From: Flaccisagitta enflata
Lineage: Eukaryota > Chaetognatha > Sagittoidea > Aphragmophora
Assembly (NCBI GenBank): GCA_965153355.1
Contig: OZ231126.1
Coordinates: 88,040,001 to 88,104,000 of the forward strand
DNA length: 64,000 nucleotides
Direction of reading: 5' to 3'
Below, one piece after another: positions 10,318 through 24,321 of the stretch (its first letter is position 1; every line of letters begins with the position of its first letter). A program made the translations under genes and the position numbers. A model generated the notes under the pieces. It was not told the origin of the DNA, made no database searches, and saw nothing but the letters and a program-made list of their open reading frames with translations.

Positions 10318-10608
10318 GTTCTGGTGAATAGTGAGAGAGCCGCACACTCTGGCTCTTGCTTTGGACTCTGTTGGATTTTGGGTACTCATCTTTTTGAGCA
10401 GGACATCGATGGACTTCTTTGGAGGTTGCACTTTGTTATTGTATCAGTAACATCACCTTTGTGATTTGATGGGTGTGTTATGAGCGGGTGAATGTTTGAC
10501 TTATTGAGGCTAGGTCAACGGGCAATGTTGCCTTCCTTTACTAGCTATATGAATTTGAATTTAATTTCATTTGGGTAAAGCTGAATTGCACTCAAAACGA
10601 TATTACCA

Positions 10609-10871
10609 TTTTTAGTCGCTGACTAGGCGACTCTATAAGAGGGTGTGTCCCTACCTACCTACCTACGTCCGTCCGTCACAAGAAATTTCAGACGGCGCGC
10701 AATTGGCCGACTTTGTGATTTCTGAGCATAACAGCCCCTGCCCACCCACAATACAGCCCCTGCCGAACAAATGACTGCCCCTGCCCAACAAATGACTGCC
10801 CCTGCCCATCTGCAAATTGCTCCTGCCCACCCGTCAGCGACTGCTTATTGGCCGTGTATCCGGCCTTGTTT
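10609..10871 (+). mobile_element. hairpin-ended element, variant with AGTCGCTGAC ends
   Basis: The hairpin AGTCGCTGACTAGGCGACT is followed by CTATAAGAGGG, CCTA/GTCC tetranucleotides and a direct repeat of CTGCCCCTGCCCAACAAATG. The distal end is CCCGTCAGCGACTG and the tail GTATCCGGCCTTGTT. The distal GTCAGCGACT is the exact reverse complement of AGTCGCTGAC. Confidence 0.85.
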
Positions 10872-11278
10872 GAATATAAGTAGCAGAGGAGTTCCTTGGT
10901 TTTTTTAACTACAAGAACGAATTTGATTCGTGTTATCTTTCCTTCTTATTCCGAGTTATCACCATTTCGATGGAGCAATCATCTATAAATTGCAATATGC
11001 AAATAAGAATTTTAGCGCTATCTTCAATTGCTGCCTGGTTTGAAAACACTCGCGAGTGTCAAAGAGTGGAATTTGTCATGATGTTATCGATGCCACATGA
11101 CATTTTTTTGATCATCAGTGAATGTGATGATAATTGATTGATTGTGAAAGATTGCGATTGATGGTGTTGAGATGTGATCCATAGTGAAAAATTTTGATTG
11201 ATTCTGATAGGATTTGATTAATTGTGATGAGATTTTTATGATTGTGATTGATTTTTGCGTTATTACGCTGTTGTTTAG
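10872..11278. other. intron sequence with GATTGATT-type repeats
   Basis: Imperfect repeats of ATTGATTGTGATGAGAT character occupy about 11115-11255. The last 25 bp form the acceptor region of plus-strand exon 5. Nothing else is identifiable. Confidence 0.6.
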
Positions 11279-11416
11279 GTTCAACGACGGATCGGTCTTC
11301 GCCCATGACAGCGATTAGCGCCGGTGGCAGCAGCAGCAGCGGCGCTGCTCTTGAACACGGCGCTCATCCCTCAGCATCATCGGCGTCATCATTAGGAAGG
11401 AACGACGCCGGAACGG
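11279..11416 (+). CDS. exon 5 of the plus-strand gene
   Basis: This 138 nt exon has acceptor GTTGTTTAG and donor GTAAGT from 11417. After completing the Gly codon it reads STTDRSSPMTAISAGGSSSS and then GAALEHGAHPSASSASSLGR, followed by NDAGT and one base of the next codon. It is Ser/Ala/Gly-rich like the earlier exons. No later exon of this gene could be placed with confidence between here and the convergent minus-strand gene, so its 3' end is unknown. Confidence 0.65.
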
Positions 11417-11454
11417 GTAAGTCCTATTACATTGGCATCGCTTTTATTTATTTG

Positions 11455-12043
<589 letters not shown>

Positions 12044-12106
12044 AACAAGGCCAAGTAGGCCAATAAGGTGCGACGTGTGGATCGTTGAACGAATGCGTTA
12101 CCCGAC

Positions 12107-12142
<36 letters not shown>

Positions 12143-12187
12143 CAACGGACACAGCCAGTTATAGAGGTGCTTTGTCGCACCTAAAAA
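12044..12187 (-). mobile_element. hairpin-ended element, subfamily C
   Basis: Minus-strand reading: TTTTTAGGTGCGACAAAGCACCTC, then CTGGCTGTGTCC, a GTCT tetranucleotide run, TAACGCATTCG, CACACGTCGCACCT and TTGGCCTTGTT. The distal GTCGCACCT is the exact reverse complement of AGGTGCGAC. Confidence 0.85.
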
Positions 12188-12264
12188 GCAGGAAAAGAAA
12201 AAATACAAAAAGAAAAATTAACAAAGATTTTTTAAGTCTAAGTAAAACGAGAACGGTAGCAAAA

Positions 12265-12273
12265 GTTATCACA

Positions 12274-12309
<36 letters not shown>

Positions 12310-12354
12310 AAAAGAAAGAGAAAGAAAGAAAGAGAGAAAGAAAGAAAGAAAGAT

Positions 12355-12425
<71 letters not shown>

Positions 12426-12446
12426 AGGAAAGAAAGAAAAGCAAGG
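12265..12446. repeat. (GAAA)n tract
   Basis: A nearly uninterrupted GAAA tetranucleotide array leads into an 18 bp minisatellite. Confidence 0.95.
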
Positions 12447-13045
12447 ACCGAAAAAGAAAGAAGGACCGAAAAAGAAAGAAGGACCGAAAAAGAAAGAAGG
12501 ACCGAAAAAGAAAGAAGGACCGAAAAAGAAAAAAGGACCGAAAAAGAAAAAAGGACCGAAAAAGAAAAAAGGACCGAAAAAGAAAAAAGGACCGAAAAAG
12601 AAAAAAGGACCGAAAAAGAAAAAAGGACCGAAAAAGAAAAAAGGACCGAAAAAGAAAAAAGGACCGAAAAAGAAAAAAGGACCGAAAAAGAAAAAAGGAC
12701 CGAAAAAGAAAAAAGGACCGAAAAAGAAAAAAGGACCGAAAAAGAAAAAAGGACCGAAAAGAAAAAAGGACCGAAAAAGAAAAAGGACCGAAAAAGAAAA
12801 AAGGACCGAAAAAGAAAAAAGGACCGAAAAAGAAAAAAGGACCGAAAAAGAAAAAAGGACCGAAAAAGAAAAAAGGACCGAAAAAGAAAAAAGGACCGAA
12901 AAAGAAAAAAGGACCGAAAAAGAAAAAAGGACCGAAAAAGAAAAAAGGACCGAAAAAGAAAAAAGGACCGAAAAAGAAAGAAGGACCGAAAAAGAAAAAA
13001 GGACCGAAAAAGAAAAAAGGACCGAAAAAGAAAAAAAGACAGAAA
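12447..13045. repeat. 18 bp minisatellite, about 33 copies
   Basis: The unit is GACCGAAAAAGAAAAAAG with rare single-base indels (near 12760 and 12780). Since 18 is divisible by three, all frames stay open: the plus strand gives a KGPKKK repeat and, after an indel, TEKEKR. The long Lys-rich frame (12085-13089) is a consequence of this array. Confidence 0.95.
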
Positions 13046-14797
13046 GCGAAAAAAAAGACAGAAAAAGAATGAAAGAAGAAGTAAAGTAAAAAGACAGAAG
13101 GACATTAATGACGCGGTTTTCGATTAAGATCTCGTAGGATTTTGAGCTCGTTAAATTAAAGAGACAAGTCATTATTTCGCTGACGTAACCTAAAATGAAA
13201 AAAAAATTAAAACCTGTCCTACGTTTTCAAAAAAATTAAAGTCACTCTGTTGAATATGTAACGAAGGACCCAGGAACTTAATTGCTCACTGGAACTATCT
13301 AGGATTTTCTACATTATTTACCAATACTCGTCCTTGTCAGCTAAAAAATGATCTGAATTACATATTATATTATCATTGTTTCATTTAATATTTTGATGTT
13401 TTGTATCATATTTGATTATAATCAAAATTATTAATAATTTTACGATAATTATCAACCATATTGATTCAATTATTTACTAATCAACGTTGATGCGGCTTTT
13501 AAAGACATGACGCAAACTTTGGTCTAGAACAAAGTCACGTATAAAACCAAAAATTCGCTTATCAAGTAATTATTGGTAATGATTTTAATCCAACTGCCTT
13601 TTTCTAGCTTTAAATTCCTCGGCTCGAATTCCGTCGATAAATCAAAAAAGACTTGATTAGAATGAAGACAAGATTTCTTATGAAATACTGATACAGTAAC
13701 ACCAGCGGCAACAGCTGCGGCTGCATGAGCAGCAGCAGCAGCGACAACGAAATTCCACATTATGAAAAGATAGAAAAAAGGAAGACATGTAAAGAAAGAC
13801 AAAAACGCAGACACAAATTTGAAGAAATAAAGAAAGATAGAAAGACAGAACAATGGGACAGCATACAAAGTACTTAATTATAATGAATTTCAATGCATGG
13901 CAAGGCTCGCGCACGACACGACATCAAATACTCAACGCAAATACAGTCAATGTTTTTTTTACGGCAATATTTTTCATGATTGAGAAAATGATTCATAGGC
14001 TTTATGAATCGGTAAAACGCTACCTTAGAGATTAAACTTTTTTATCGAAATTCATTACTTGAAATTATGCTCACATAATCATTTCAATTTCGATTATATT
14101 AAGGTACATTAAATCATAGTTTATATGGCCACGGTGTGTCTGATGCGAAACGTTATCATCAGCTCATATTTCATTCATATTTCATTTTTTGTATTTTCTC
14201 GATGTATTATTGCCGTGTATGGCAAAACAAGTAAATGGCAATACATTTTTTTTAATTCTTGACACATTCAAAACGGCATTTAAATCGGGAGTATTAAATA
14301 GAAAACGCGACCCGGAGAGGGAGATGGGGGGGGGGGAAAGGAGGGGAAGGGAAGGAATTGGAAGGATGGGGTATAGTAGAGTGAGGGATATGGCGGGGCT
14401 GCATTAGGGCAATGGACTGAGGGGAGGTACCGGGGAGTAGTACAAGGTCATTGAAGCTCGTAGGTGCATTTTTAGGGGAATGTAGCGGTGTATATCGTCA
14501 GTATATAGTAGTCAGTATGGGGGGAGGGGGAGAGGAGGAGGAACAATGTCAATGCTGTCAGTATTACTCGACATCAAAACGCAGAGGAAATAATCTTCAA
14601 AATGGCAATTTTTATATCGTCGTTGTCGACTTGTTGATTTTTTTTCCCGGTTTGTAGCTTAATGAAGAAGCTTATCGACGCAGCTTGTTGACGCATCGTA
14701 TGCACGTCGAGGCTGTGCTGGCTTTTTCATGCATCTGTTGCAACTGCATTATTGTTTTCATGTAGTTTTGTTTGTTTGTTTGTTCTTCCTTTGCATT
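13046..14797. other. region between the convergent genes; no gene seen
   Basis: AT-rich sequence with a G-rich patch at 14325-14440. The 3' untranslated region of the minus-strand gene must start at 14797, but I could not place an unambiguous polyadenylation signal. No RNA gene is recognised. Confidence 0.5.
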
Positions 14798-15246
14798 CTA
14801 AAATCTGGTGATCATCGCAACGACTTCCGCACTGCCTGGCTCCAAATTATCGCAACTGAATTCAGACAGCGAAGATTCCCTCATTTGAGGCCCACTTACG
14901 AAACTACCACCACCAGCGCCACCACCATCACCGTTTCTTAAACCACTACCACCACCGCGAAGGCTGTTTTTGCCGCTTTCACTACCGCTTCTCCAGTCTC
15001 TCGTCGTCGGCTGCATCGTCGACGTCGACGAGCTGTTGGAAGGTTCTGCCGATAGTTTCTGTTGTAAATGCTGTTGTTGTTGATGATGATGATGATGATG
15101 GTGATCATCTTCGTGCGAGTCTGTGCTGGAGTTGTTGAAGTTGAGCTTCCTCAAGTCGTTCGTGCTTCCGGTGAGTTTCATCTTGATCCCGCTGAAAATT
15201 GCCGGCATCGAACGACGCCAAGTTTTGTGACGACTTCCTTCAGAAT
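14798..15246 (-). CDS. last coding exon of the large Ser/Asn-rich minus-strand gene
   Basis: Acceptor CTGAAATCAG precedes 15246 on the minus strand, and the frame ends at TAG (14800-14798). It continues exon 15826-15478 in phase. It begins NSEGSRHKTWRRSMPAIFSG, followed by IKMKLTGSTNDLRKLNF, a His/Gln run, a Ser/Gly-rich stretch, and the acidic C-terminus ESSLSEFSCDNLEPGS...MITRF. The conserved-looking IFSGIKMKLTG segment and the acidic tail stand out from low-complexity sequence. I do not recognise the protein. Stop, splice site and phase support the call. Confidence 0.75.
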
Positions 15247-15477
15247 CTGATTTCAGGAGGGAAGAAGGAAAAAAAAGATGGATGAATGATTGAATGTATG
15301 AATGAATAAAAAATTGTTTTATTAAATGAATGTGTCATCATATGTACAAATATTTTAATGTTTGTACTCATGTATGAATGAAAGAACAAACGAATGAATG
15401 AATTATTTAACGAATGAATGATCAAACGAACGAACGAATGAACAAACGAATGATACACAAAATCTCCTCAAACTTAC
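15247..15477. other. intron with imperfect TGAA/CGAA repeats
   Basis: Repeats of GAATGAATG and CGAACGAATGA type fill much of this intron between the last two coding exons. Confidence 0.7.
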
Positions 15478-15826
15478 TTTTTCTCAAGACGACCGTATTT
15501 ACGTCTTCCGAGTCAAGTATTCTGTTATTACTGTCATATTCTCTTTCTCCTGTCGTTGTCATTGTTGATGCGTTGTTGTTAATGTTGTTATTGTTGTTTT
15601 CGCCCGTTCGTCTCCTCGTCGCATTTAGTGTCGAAGTTGACATCGTGTTGTTGGATGCGTCATTGGGGAGACTGGGCATGGTGGCCATGTTAGGCAATGT
15701 CATTCCGTCCATTTGAATGGAGCTGCGTTTCTTTCGAAGTTCCTTCTTCAATTCCCTGTTGTTAATATTGTTGTTGTTGTTGTTGTTTTTGTTATTTTCG
15801 ATGTTGAAATTCTTTCTTCGTTTTAC
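15478..15826 (-). CDS. coding exon of the large minus-strand gene (Asn-rich, basic patches)
   Basis: Acceptor TTTCTCCCTTCCAG and donor GTAAGT frame a 349 nt exon in phase with both neighbours. It reads VKRRKNFNIEN, a poly-Asn run, NRELKKELRKKRSSIQMDG, MTLPNMATMPSLPNDASNN, a Thr/Ser stretch, a second Asn run, and YDSNNRILDSEDVNTVVLRK. The RKKRSSI patch resembles a basophilic kinase site. The Asn runs lie on AAC repeats, so homopolymer length may vary between alleles. Function unknown. Confidence 0.75.
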
Positions 15827-15928
15827 CTGGAAGGGAGAAAAAGAATTTCGTTGAGAAAGTGAACATGCTTAGTGGCGAGATTATCTGTCATTGATTTTTG
15901 TAGAGATTATGGTTTCTCTGTCTGTCCA

Positions 15929-15937
<9 letters not shown>

Positions 15938-16020
<83 letters not shown>
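15938..16020. repeat. (TC)n tract
   Basis: A pure TC dinucleotide run lies in the intron immediately downstream (minus sense) of the exon ending at 16034, about 10 bp from its donor. Confidence 0.95.
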
Positions 16021-16024
<4 letters not shown>

Positions 16025-16033
16025 TCCATTTAC

Positions 16034-16671
16034 CGTATCGAATATTCCGTCGGGCAATTCAATGACGGGCAGCGACTGAATTCTATCTTCTTCCGAGGCG
16101 CTCGCGTCCAAGCTCGTCATTCTCGATGGCGGCAAACTCCATCCTCCTCCTCCTCCTCCTGCTTTATTATCTGACGATGACTGTGTCAACATGACATGTG
16201 GCGTCAAAACGCGCCCTTGGCCGGCGCCACGTAAATCCATCGACGTCAAATTGGCGCCGCAAACGGAAGATGACCGAAAATCGGCGCTTGATATAGACGC
16301 CATTGACGCCGTGTCCATGGAAGACGCGCGTGACGCCGAGTTGCAGCTGGAAGATAACCGGAAGGACGCCGCCGCGGCTTCCGCGCGGCGCTCTTCCTCA
16401 CCCTCAGCCTCTTCCAATGAGTCGACAAAAAAGTTTTGCGGCGTGTAAGGTTGAATCTCGGAATTGCCGCGGCGTTCTTTTACGAGAGGCCTCGTGGAAG
16501 AAGAAGACGCCGACGACGTTGCGTTGCCGTGGCGTCCGTTGGGGTTGTTGCTGTTGTTATTGTTGTTGTTGTTGTTGCTGTTGTTTTTGTTGATAGCCTC
16601 GCCAATCAACTGAAGATTGGTTTCAGACGCGGATTTGTTACGATTCAAAATCGACCGCTTGCGGAATTTTC
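16034..16671 (-). CDS. coding exon of the large minus-strand gene (Ser/Ala/Glu-rich)
   Basis: The acceptor AACAG is at 16672-16676 and the donor GTAAAT at 16033-16028. The 638 nt exon joins its neighbours in phase. Reading: [27 protein letters not shown] with an Asn run, [20 protein letters not shown], an acidic stretch, [19 protein letters not shown], a Gly run, [20 protein letters not shown] and [21 protein letters not shown] and RMTSLD are repeated R-x-x-S-type sites, consistent with a phosphorylated scaffold. No folded domain is identified in this exon. Long open frame plus exact phase make it a strong exon. Confidence 0.8.
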
Positions 16672-16870
16672 CTGTTATTCAAAAGAAGATGGAACAATGC
16701 CGGTTTAGAAAAAAAAATTGATTGGATAAGACTCATTTTCAGTGTTCCACCTCTCCATTAGTCTGCGAGAAAGACAGTTCTTTTGGCGAGTTGGGCCTAT
16801 ACGCACAAATGAAACAAAAGCAAGTGTCCATTTCTTGATCTTGATCTTCATCTCGATCGCACAAACTCAC

Positions 16871-17146
16871 CAGTGAAAAATGTTTGAATGGCTTGTTTTT
16901 TGGAGACTCCGCTTCCACCGGAAGTCGGTGACGTCATCAACGAGGCGGCGCTGGTGTTCGAACGCGATTTGCCGATGCCGAACGCCGACGGAGACGCCAA
17001 CGGCGATGTGGCGCCGCCGCCGACGGAGAGACCGGACATGGCGCCGGAAACGCCGGACAAGGAACGCTCCGAAGATGACGTCAAATGACGGATGCGGGAG
17101 GCTTGAGTCTGCTTCATCGCCAAGGCGTGGACAGACTCTTGGGATT
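16871..17146 (-). CDS. coding exon of the large minus-strand gene
   Basis: The acceptor CTTCCGCAG and donor GTGAGT bound 276 nt. With one base from the previous exon it reads ESQESVHALAMKQTQASRIR, HLTSSSERSLSGVSGAMSG, a Ser/Gly/Ala stretch and KKQAIQTFFTG. The first 25 residues extend the helical segment of the previous exon. SSSERSLSG and GKSRSNTS are Ser-rich basic patches. Function unknown. Confidence 0.75.
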
Positions 17147-17396
17147 CTGCGGAAGAGGAGAAAGGAAGGGTGGGGGTAGAAGATGATAAGAGAAATAGGG
17201 TTTTACTCCTTCATGCTGCGTTTTGATTGATTCTAAAATAAAAGAAACCCTTTATGAGTGTATATCGCTCTACATGAATGTACAGACAAATACAGATATC
17301 ATATGTTGGATTATTATGGAAATCGATACCTAAACGATTCAATAAGACCCTTGGGAGTTTTTTTTACACCTTGTTTTTCAAAGCACCCGGTTTTCC

Positions 17397-17397
<1 letters not shown>

Positions 17398-17452
<55 letters not shown>
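17398..17452. repeat. (CT)n tract
   Basis: Pure CT dinucleotides in the intron between coding exons 19137-19224 and 16871-17146. Confidence 0.95.
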
Positions 17453-17455
<3 letters not shown>

Positions 17456-17983
17456 TCTCCAACAACGCCAAATTAATCGGATTTTTGTTAGTAAAAGACG
17501 AAATTTCCGAGTGTTGTTGGGTTTGTGCGTAAGCAGGGATTTTTCCTTCATTCGAAATTTAAGACAATTGTGTATATAATATTTCCAGTACTCGTATTAT
17601 GTTTTTATAAAAAAAAATATCAGTGAACGGAAGTAAGTGAGAAGTTAAACGACTCGTCCCTGATTACATTCAAATGGGGGGGGGGGGTATCAATTTTCGT
17701 CTGTTTTCGTCTGCCACCCTGCATTTTGGCGATATTTTTTTTGGTGGGGGGGGGTGGGGGGTGGGGGAGGGCTCTAGTTTATGACTTTATGGTAAGGCTT
17801 TCGTCTGGACTTTTGAGAGATAGATGTTGATTAATGTCGACAAATGACTTTGCGCAATTTTGGGGGGAAAATTATGAATTTTTGCCTTGTTCTGATTCAT
17901 TATTGACAGTTTTGGTCACGTTCTTCACCTGATCGTTCTTCGTCTAAACTGAACCTCGGTCATTCAACCCTTTTTGGGTGCAA

Positions 17984-18299
17984 TTTTTAGATGCGTCCTC
18001 GCATCTCTATAAGAGGGTCTGTCCGTCCGTCCGTCCGTCCGTCCGTCCGTCCGTCCGTCGGTCCGTCCGTCCGTCGGTCGGTCCGTCCGTCCGTTACGCC
18101 TGTGCAAAAACCGCGATTTTCGGCTGTTTTTGGCCACGATGAGATCCTACACTGAATCTACTGAGAGACAAACATGTTTTGAGAGCCTCCATTACAACTC
18201 TTGACGGACGTCTGTCTGTTTTACCGTCCATGTATGTCACATGATCAATACACGCAGAGACATAGTCTGGACGCATCGTTGCCAGTTCGGGCTTGTTTT
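17984..18299 (+). mobile_element. hairpin-ended element, subfamily B
   Basis: A T-run is followed by the hairpin AGATGCGTCCTCGCATCT, CTATAAGAGGG and a GTCC/GGTC tetranucleotide tract of about 80 bp. A 170 bp unique part precedes the distal GGACGCATC and the tail GGGCTTGTTTT. The distal nine bases are the exact reverse complement of GATGCGTCC in the hairpin. Confidence 0.85.
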
Positions 18300-18505
18300 C
18301 TTTAATAATGTATGACGATACTAAATGTGAATGTTCATAATCATATTTTTTTACAAGTATTTTTTTATTCTGACCTCTAGTTTCTGTCGGTAACCCTACG
18401 GGTATATGCGACAGTGGGTGTACGTGTGAGAAAGAATCGACTCTGGACCGACCCTGGACCCTTCTCTGCCGAATTAACATCAAAATTCAAAAGCGTCCTG
18501 AATGA

Positions 18506-18565
<60 letters not shown>

Positions 18566-19136
18566 GGGGCTCACCGGGTATCCCACACATATGTGCCCTA
18601 GATAAGCACCCTCGAGTCTTTTTTGAATTTAATGACCTAATCCAAAGTGATTCATTTTCAAAATTGGCTTAAATCTCATTTTATCTCAAATCCCTATGAA
18701 ACGAAAAACGTTCTCCGCTACAATAAGTTTACATATAAATCTACATTATTATAAGCATACTATTAGTGGTGAAAAATAGTCGCTGTTTTTATTTGTTCCC
18801 AAGTTTTGAATGTCAGGGGGAGATTGGATCTGATACCTCTTACGTAAATGTAGTTCAAATTTTGTAACTGGCTTCCGGGTCTCACGGCCTTCGACCCCGA
18901 AGATTTTTTTTAACATTAAAAGTATATTGTATTACAGCTGATATAATGATTCTTGAAGAAAATGTAACCATTTAAAAAGATTTCGCGATGAAAATTTTGT
19001 CATGGGTTACATACTTTTTTTTGTTTTTTTAACTGTAGTTAGATATGAGACTCCAAATGAACTTTTTCGGTGCTTGTATTTTGAAATGATAATTTAAAGA
19101 AATCTATTTTTTTTTCTCTTCAATGATTTGACTTAC
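18300..19136. other. intron; (CT)n at 18508-18561, otherwise nothing seen
   Basis: The only recognisable feature is the pure CT tract. The rest is AT-rich intronic sequence of the minus-strand gene. Confidence 0.6.
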
Positions 19137-19224
19137 CAAGTCTTTTCATGGCGATGGAACAGAGCATCGAAAGTTGATCCTTCTGTCGTTGAGCTGCCAC
19201 CGCCTTTGATTCCAAACTTTGAAC
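19137..19224 (-). CDS. short coding exon of the large minus-strand gene (helical)
   Basis: Acceptor CCATTTTCAG and donor GTAAGT bound 88 nt. In the frame that joins both neighbours it reads VQSLESKAVAAQRQKDQLSM then LCSIAMKRL, a continuous amphipathic helix. The longest uninterrupted frame over this stretch is a different one; I chose this frame because the preceding exon ends in phase 0 and the following one needs one base. Joined with the following exon the helix extends to about 55 residues, suggesting a coiled coil. Confidence 0.65.
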
Positions 19225-19653
<429 letters not shown>

Positions 19654-20356
19654 TCCCTTACATTCTCCTTTATACTCATCAATATCATTTTTCACTGCAC
19701 ATGTAATATCTCTTATGGCGAATATAAATATATGGATATCAATAATACCGACGAATGTCATCTATCATCGTGTCAATCTAAACGTCCAACCTCTTTTTCC
19801 TGACTGATAAAATCGTCCTCGTCAATGACGCACTTTAAAAAAGTTTTTTTGATTAAAAAAGTAATTTTTTTCGTGATTTGATTGATCGAGAACATTTGAT
19901 AACAACGTGCCAAAATTTCGTCCCTCTTTCCTCATTTTCTCATTGACTTTTTCAATCTTTTATTTCTATCTCTTTTTATTTTTTGTCTGTCCGTCTCTCT
20001 CTGTTTCTATTTTTACTGGTTTTCCATCGGGCCTTTTCTACTGTACTGAACGTTTTATTTTAGAATTCTACCCTCTGAACACCTTAGCTCAGGTTGTTTC
20101 AAAAATGTGATGAGAAATTATCATGTTTTTTTAATTAATATTTAAGACAAGGCGAAGAAATGGATTTCCCTGTAACAAAAAGAATAAAGATTACAAAGAG
20201 TATAAAGAATATAAATATTGCAAAGAGACAGAAAGTAAAAGAACAAGGCACGAATGTTACATTAAACTAGATGTGTTCTGGTTTGCTTGACGTTGTACAA
20301 AAGCTGAATATCTTTGGATACTAACTAGTCTGGAGAGTTTGGATACTAATGGAGGA

Positions 20357-20556
20357 TTTTTAGTCGCGTGCGCGACTCTAAACCTCGCTATGTCGGTCCG
20401 TTGGTCGGTCGGTCGGACGGTCGGTCCCCTCTTTACTTTTTTGGCAATTTTGACCATTTTGAGCATACTGCTTCTGCCCAAATACCCTAGTGACCTCTAT
20501 CACTAGCCCTGCCCATTCGTGCGCGACTAGAGTAGCCGTGTATCCGACCTTGTTTT
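20357..20556 (+). mobile_element. hairpin-ended element, subfamily A
   Basis: The hairpin AGTCGCGTGCGCGACT is followed by GGTC/GGAC tetranucleotides, a distal GTGCGCGACT and GTATCCGACCTTGTTTT. It is complete, with slight decay in the tail. Confidence 0.8.
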
Positions 20557-22460
<1,904 letters not shown>

Positions 22461-22835
22461 ATTGCATTGTCAGGAGATAGTAAATTTAATAATTTTAAGT
22501 GAAATTGATCTTTTTATCTGGTTATCGATAATGAGTTTTTTTTTAAACGAGATTTTTTTATTCCCAAACCAAAAAATGAAAAGATGAGAAATGGATCGAC
22601 TTATTTTGTTCTCTAAGGCTATGCTTCCAATACTGCGATTGAATTTAATGAACCGTATATATAGAATGATGTTCAAACCTCTGGGGATATGATTTCATAA
22701 AGTATAGAAACGTGAATTTTGGTGGATGTGTGTGTGTGTGCGTAGAGAGGGTTGAGGAGGGATGTGGAAAGGGGGTTGTATGCCCCTGCCCACCCCGAGT
22801 TACTAATTCTCGTTGTGAGCGAAAAGGTGAATATC

Positions 22836-22959
22836 TTTTTAGGTGCGACAAAGCACCTCTATAACTGGCCGTGTCCGTTGGTTGGTTTGTCTGTCGGTCT
22901 GTAACGCATTCGTTTGACGATCCACACGTCGCACCTATTGTCCTACTTGGCCTTGTTTT
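22836..22959 (+). mobile_element. hairpin-ended element, subfamily C
   Basis: The hairpin AGGTGCGACAAAGCACCT is followed by CTGGCCGTGTCC, a GGTT/GTCT tract, TAACGCATTCG, a distal GTCGCACCT and CTTGGCCTTGTTTT. The hairpin and distal repeat match exactly. Confidence 0.85.
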
Positions 22960-23522
22960 GTGAAACTTTAATCATTGTATCCGTGAGTTGGATAGACCCA
23001 GAATGGATTTAATTGGGACAGGAGGGAAGAGATGAGGGAGGAGGAGGATGAGAATTTAGGTCAATTTCTGACAGGTTTAAGATTTTGCGGAAATAAATGA
23101 AAAAAAAAGAAGGAAAAAGGGATGAAAAAGACAGAAAGGAAAAACGTTTAAATGTTGAAAACGTTGTTTAGAGACGCGCCTTTTTATTTCTTTCCTTTTT
23201 CTTTACTATTTTTCTTTCGTTTATTTACTTTTCTCGGGTCAATGTTTTTTATTCATCTCGAGCCCATATCCTTTCTTCCCTACCATTCTAAAAATTATGA
23301 TTTTTTTTGTTTATTCCCAACTTTTCGTGGGGTAGTGTTTCGGTCTGTCGATCTGAAGTCGTTTTGCGTTTTTCCTTTACTTTCCTGTAGTCTTTCTCCT
23401 TATCTCACAAGTTACAACAGATCAATCACAGTTCCTATATGAATTTCTGATCTTGAGGCATATCACAGCTTTAAACTGAAAGAACTAAAAGAACTAAGAG
23501 AACTTGCAATGGCAAAAGTTAC
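22960..23522. other. intron; no gene seen
   Basis: Purine-rich to about 23145, then T-rich. No exon is supported until the donor of the exon at 23523. Confidence 0.5.
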
Positions 23523-24215
23523 CTTTGTATGAAGATGCAAAATGTATTGAAGCAGATGAAGCGTGCTTTCATCAGAGGCGGAAGGATCGAGGCAGCATTT
23601 CTTCGAGTGCTTTGCCGTCGTCGTCGTCGTCGTCGATGTCGACGAGGCGTTGGGGAACCGGAAATGAAGTTGTTCGTGGAGTTCGTCGAGTCGTTCCTTG
23701 TCGCCGCGGACGAGGATGTCCTCTTCCGAGTTGCCGAGACTGTTGCCCGAATCTCCGGGACTCGTCTCTCGATCCGGCGATGTCGAGGCTTTCCCGTCGT
23801 CGGCGAGTCGACGAAGCACTGCATCCTCATCTCCCTCTTCCTCCTCTTCCTCAACGGCTTCATCGTCCGAGGCGTAGGCGATGGAGTCGCGATTCGGTAA
23901 TAATTCGGAGGAGGAAGACGTCGTCAAGAGAGAAGTTTCGAGCAATTGGTTCGTCGACTGCGACAACTTGACGTCGCTTTCGTCGTCGTTGTTGGAATGC
24001 GTCGTCAACTTCTTCATCTTCTTGGACTTATTGCGAAGCAGAATCGAGTTGACGAACTTCTTGATGACAACGGAGAGTTCCTGCCTCGTCCACGCCAAAG
24101 TGGCCTCGTAATGACGGAACATTGATGTCAACGTCTCTTTGCAGATCTTCTGCATCTCCTTGTAGAACTGCTCGACGTACAACTTCAAGAACGGAGCGTG
24201 GAGCTTGTGAAGCAT
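23523..24215 (-). CDS. coding exon of the large minus-strand gene (helical domain and acidic linker)
   Basis: The acceptor CAACAAACAG and donor GTAACT bound exactly 231 codons in phase 0. The first 70 residues look like a folded helical region: MLHKLHAPFLKLYVEQFYKE, MQKICKETLTSMFRHYEATL, AWTRQELSVVIKKFVNSILL, then a basic RNKSKKMKK. A disordered acidic Ser/Thr linker with a Glu run follows, then a second helical end, STLHLLQYILHLHTK. The HKL...W-R pattern faintly recalls helical-bundle tethering subunits such as Exo84, but I do not claim homology. This and the end of the previous exon are the best parts for a database search. Confidence 0.8.
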
Positions 24216-24237
24216 CTGTTTGTTGTGATGGGGGTGA

Positions 24238-24240
24238 GAG

Positions 24241-24315
<75 letters not shown>
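24238..24315. repeat. (GA)n tract
   Basis: A GA dinucleotide run that begins about 25 bp upstream (minus sense) of the exon acceptor. On the minus strand it is (CT)n and could act as an extended pyrimidine tract. Confidence 0.95.

Positions 24316-24321
<6 letters not shown>

Noticed and set aside
12085-13089. 334-codon lysine-rich open frame
   Set aside because: It is produced entirely by GAAA and 18 bp tandem repeats whose unit length is divisible by three; the opposite strand is equally open.
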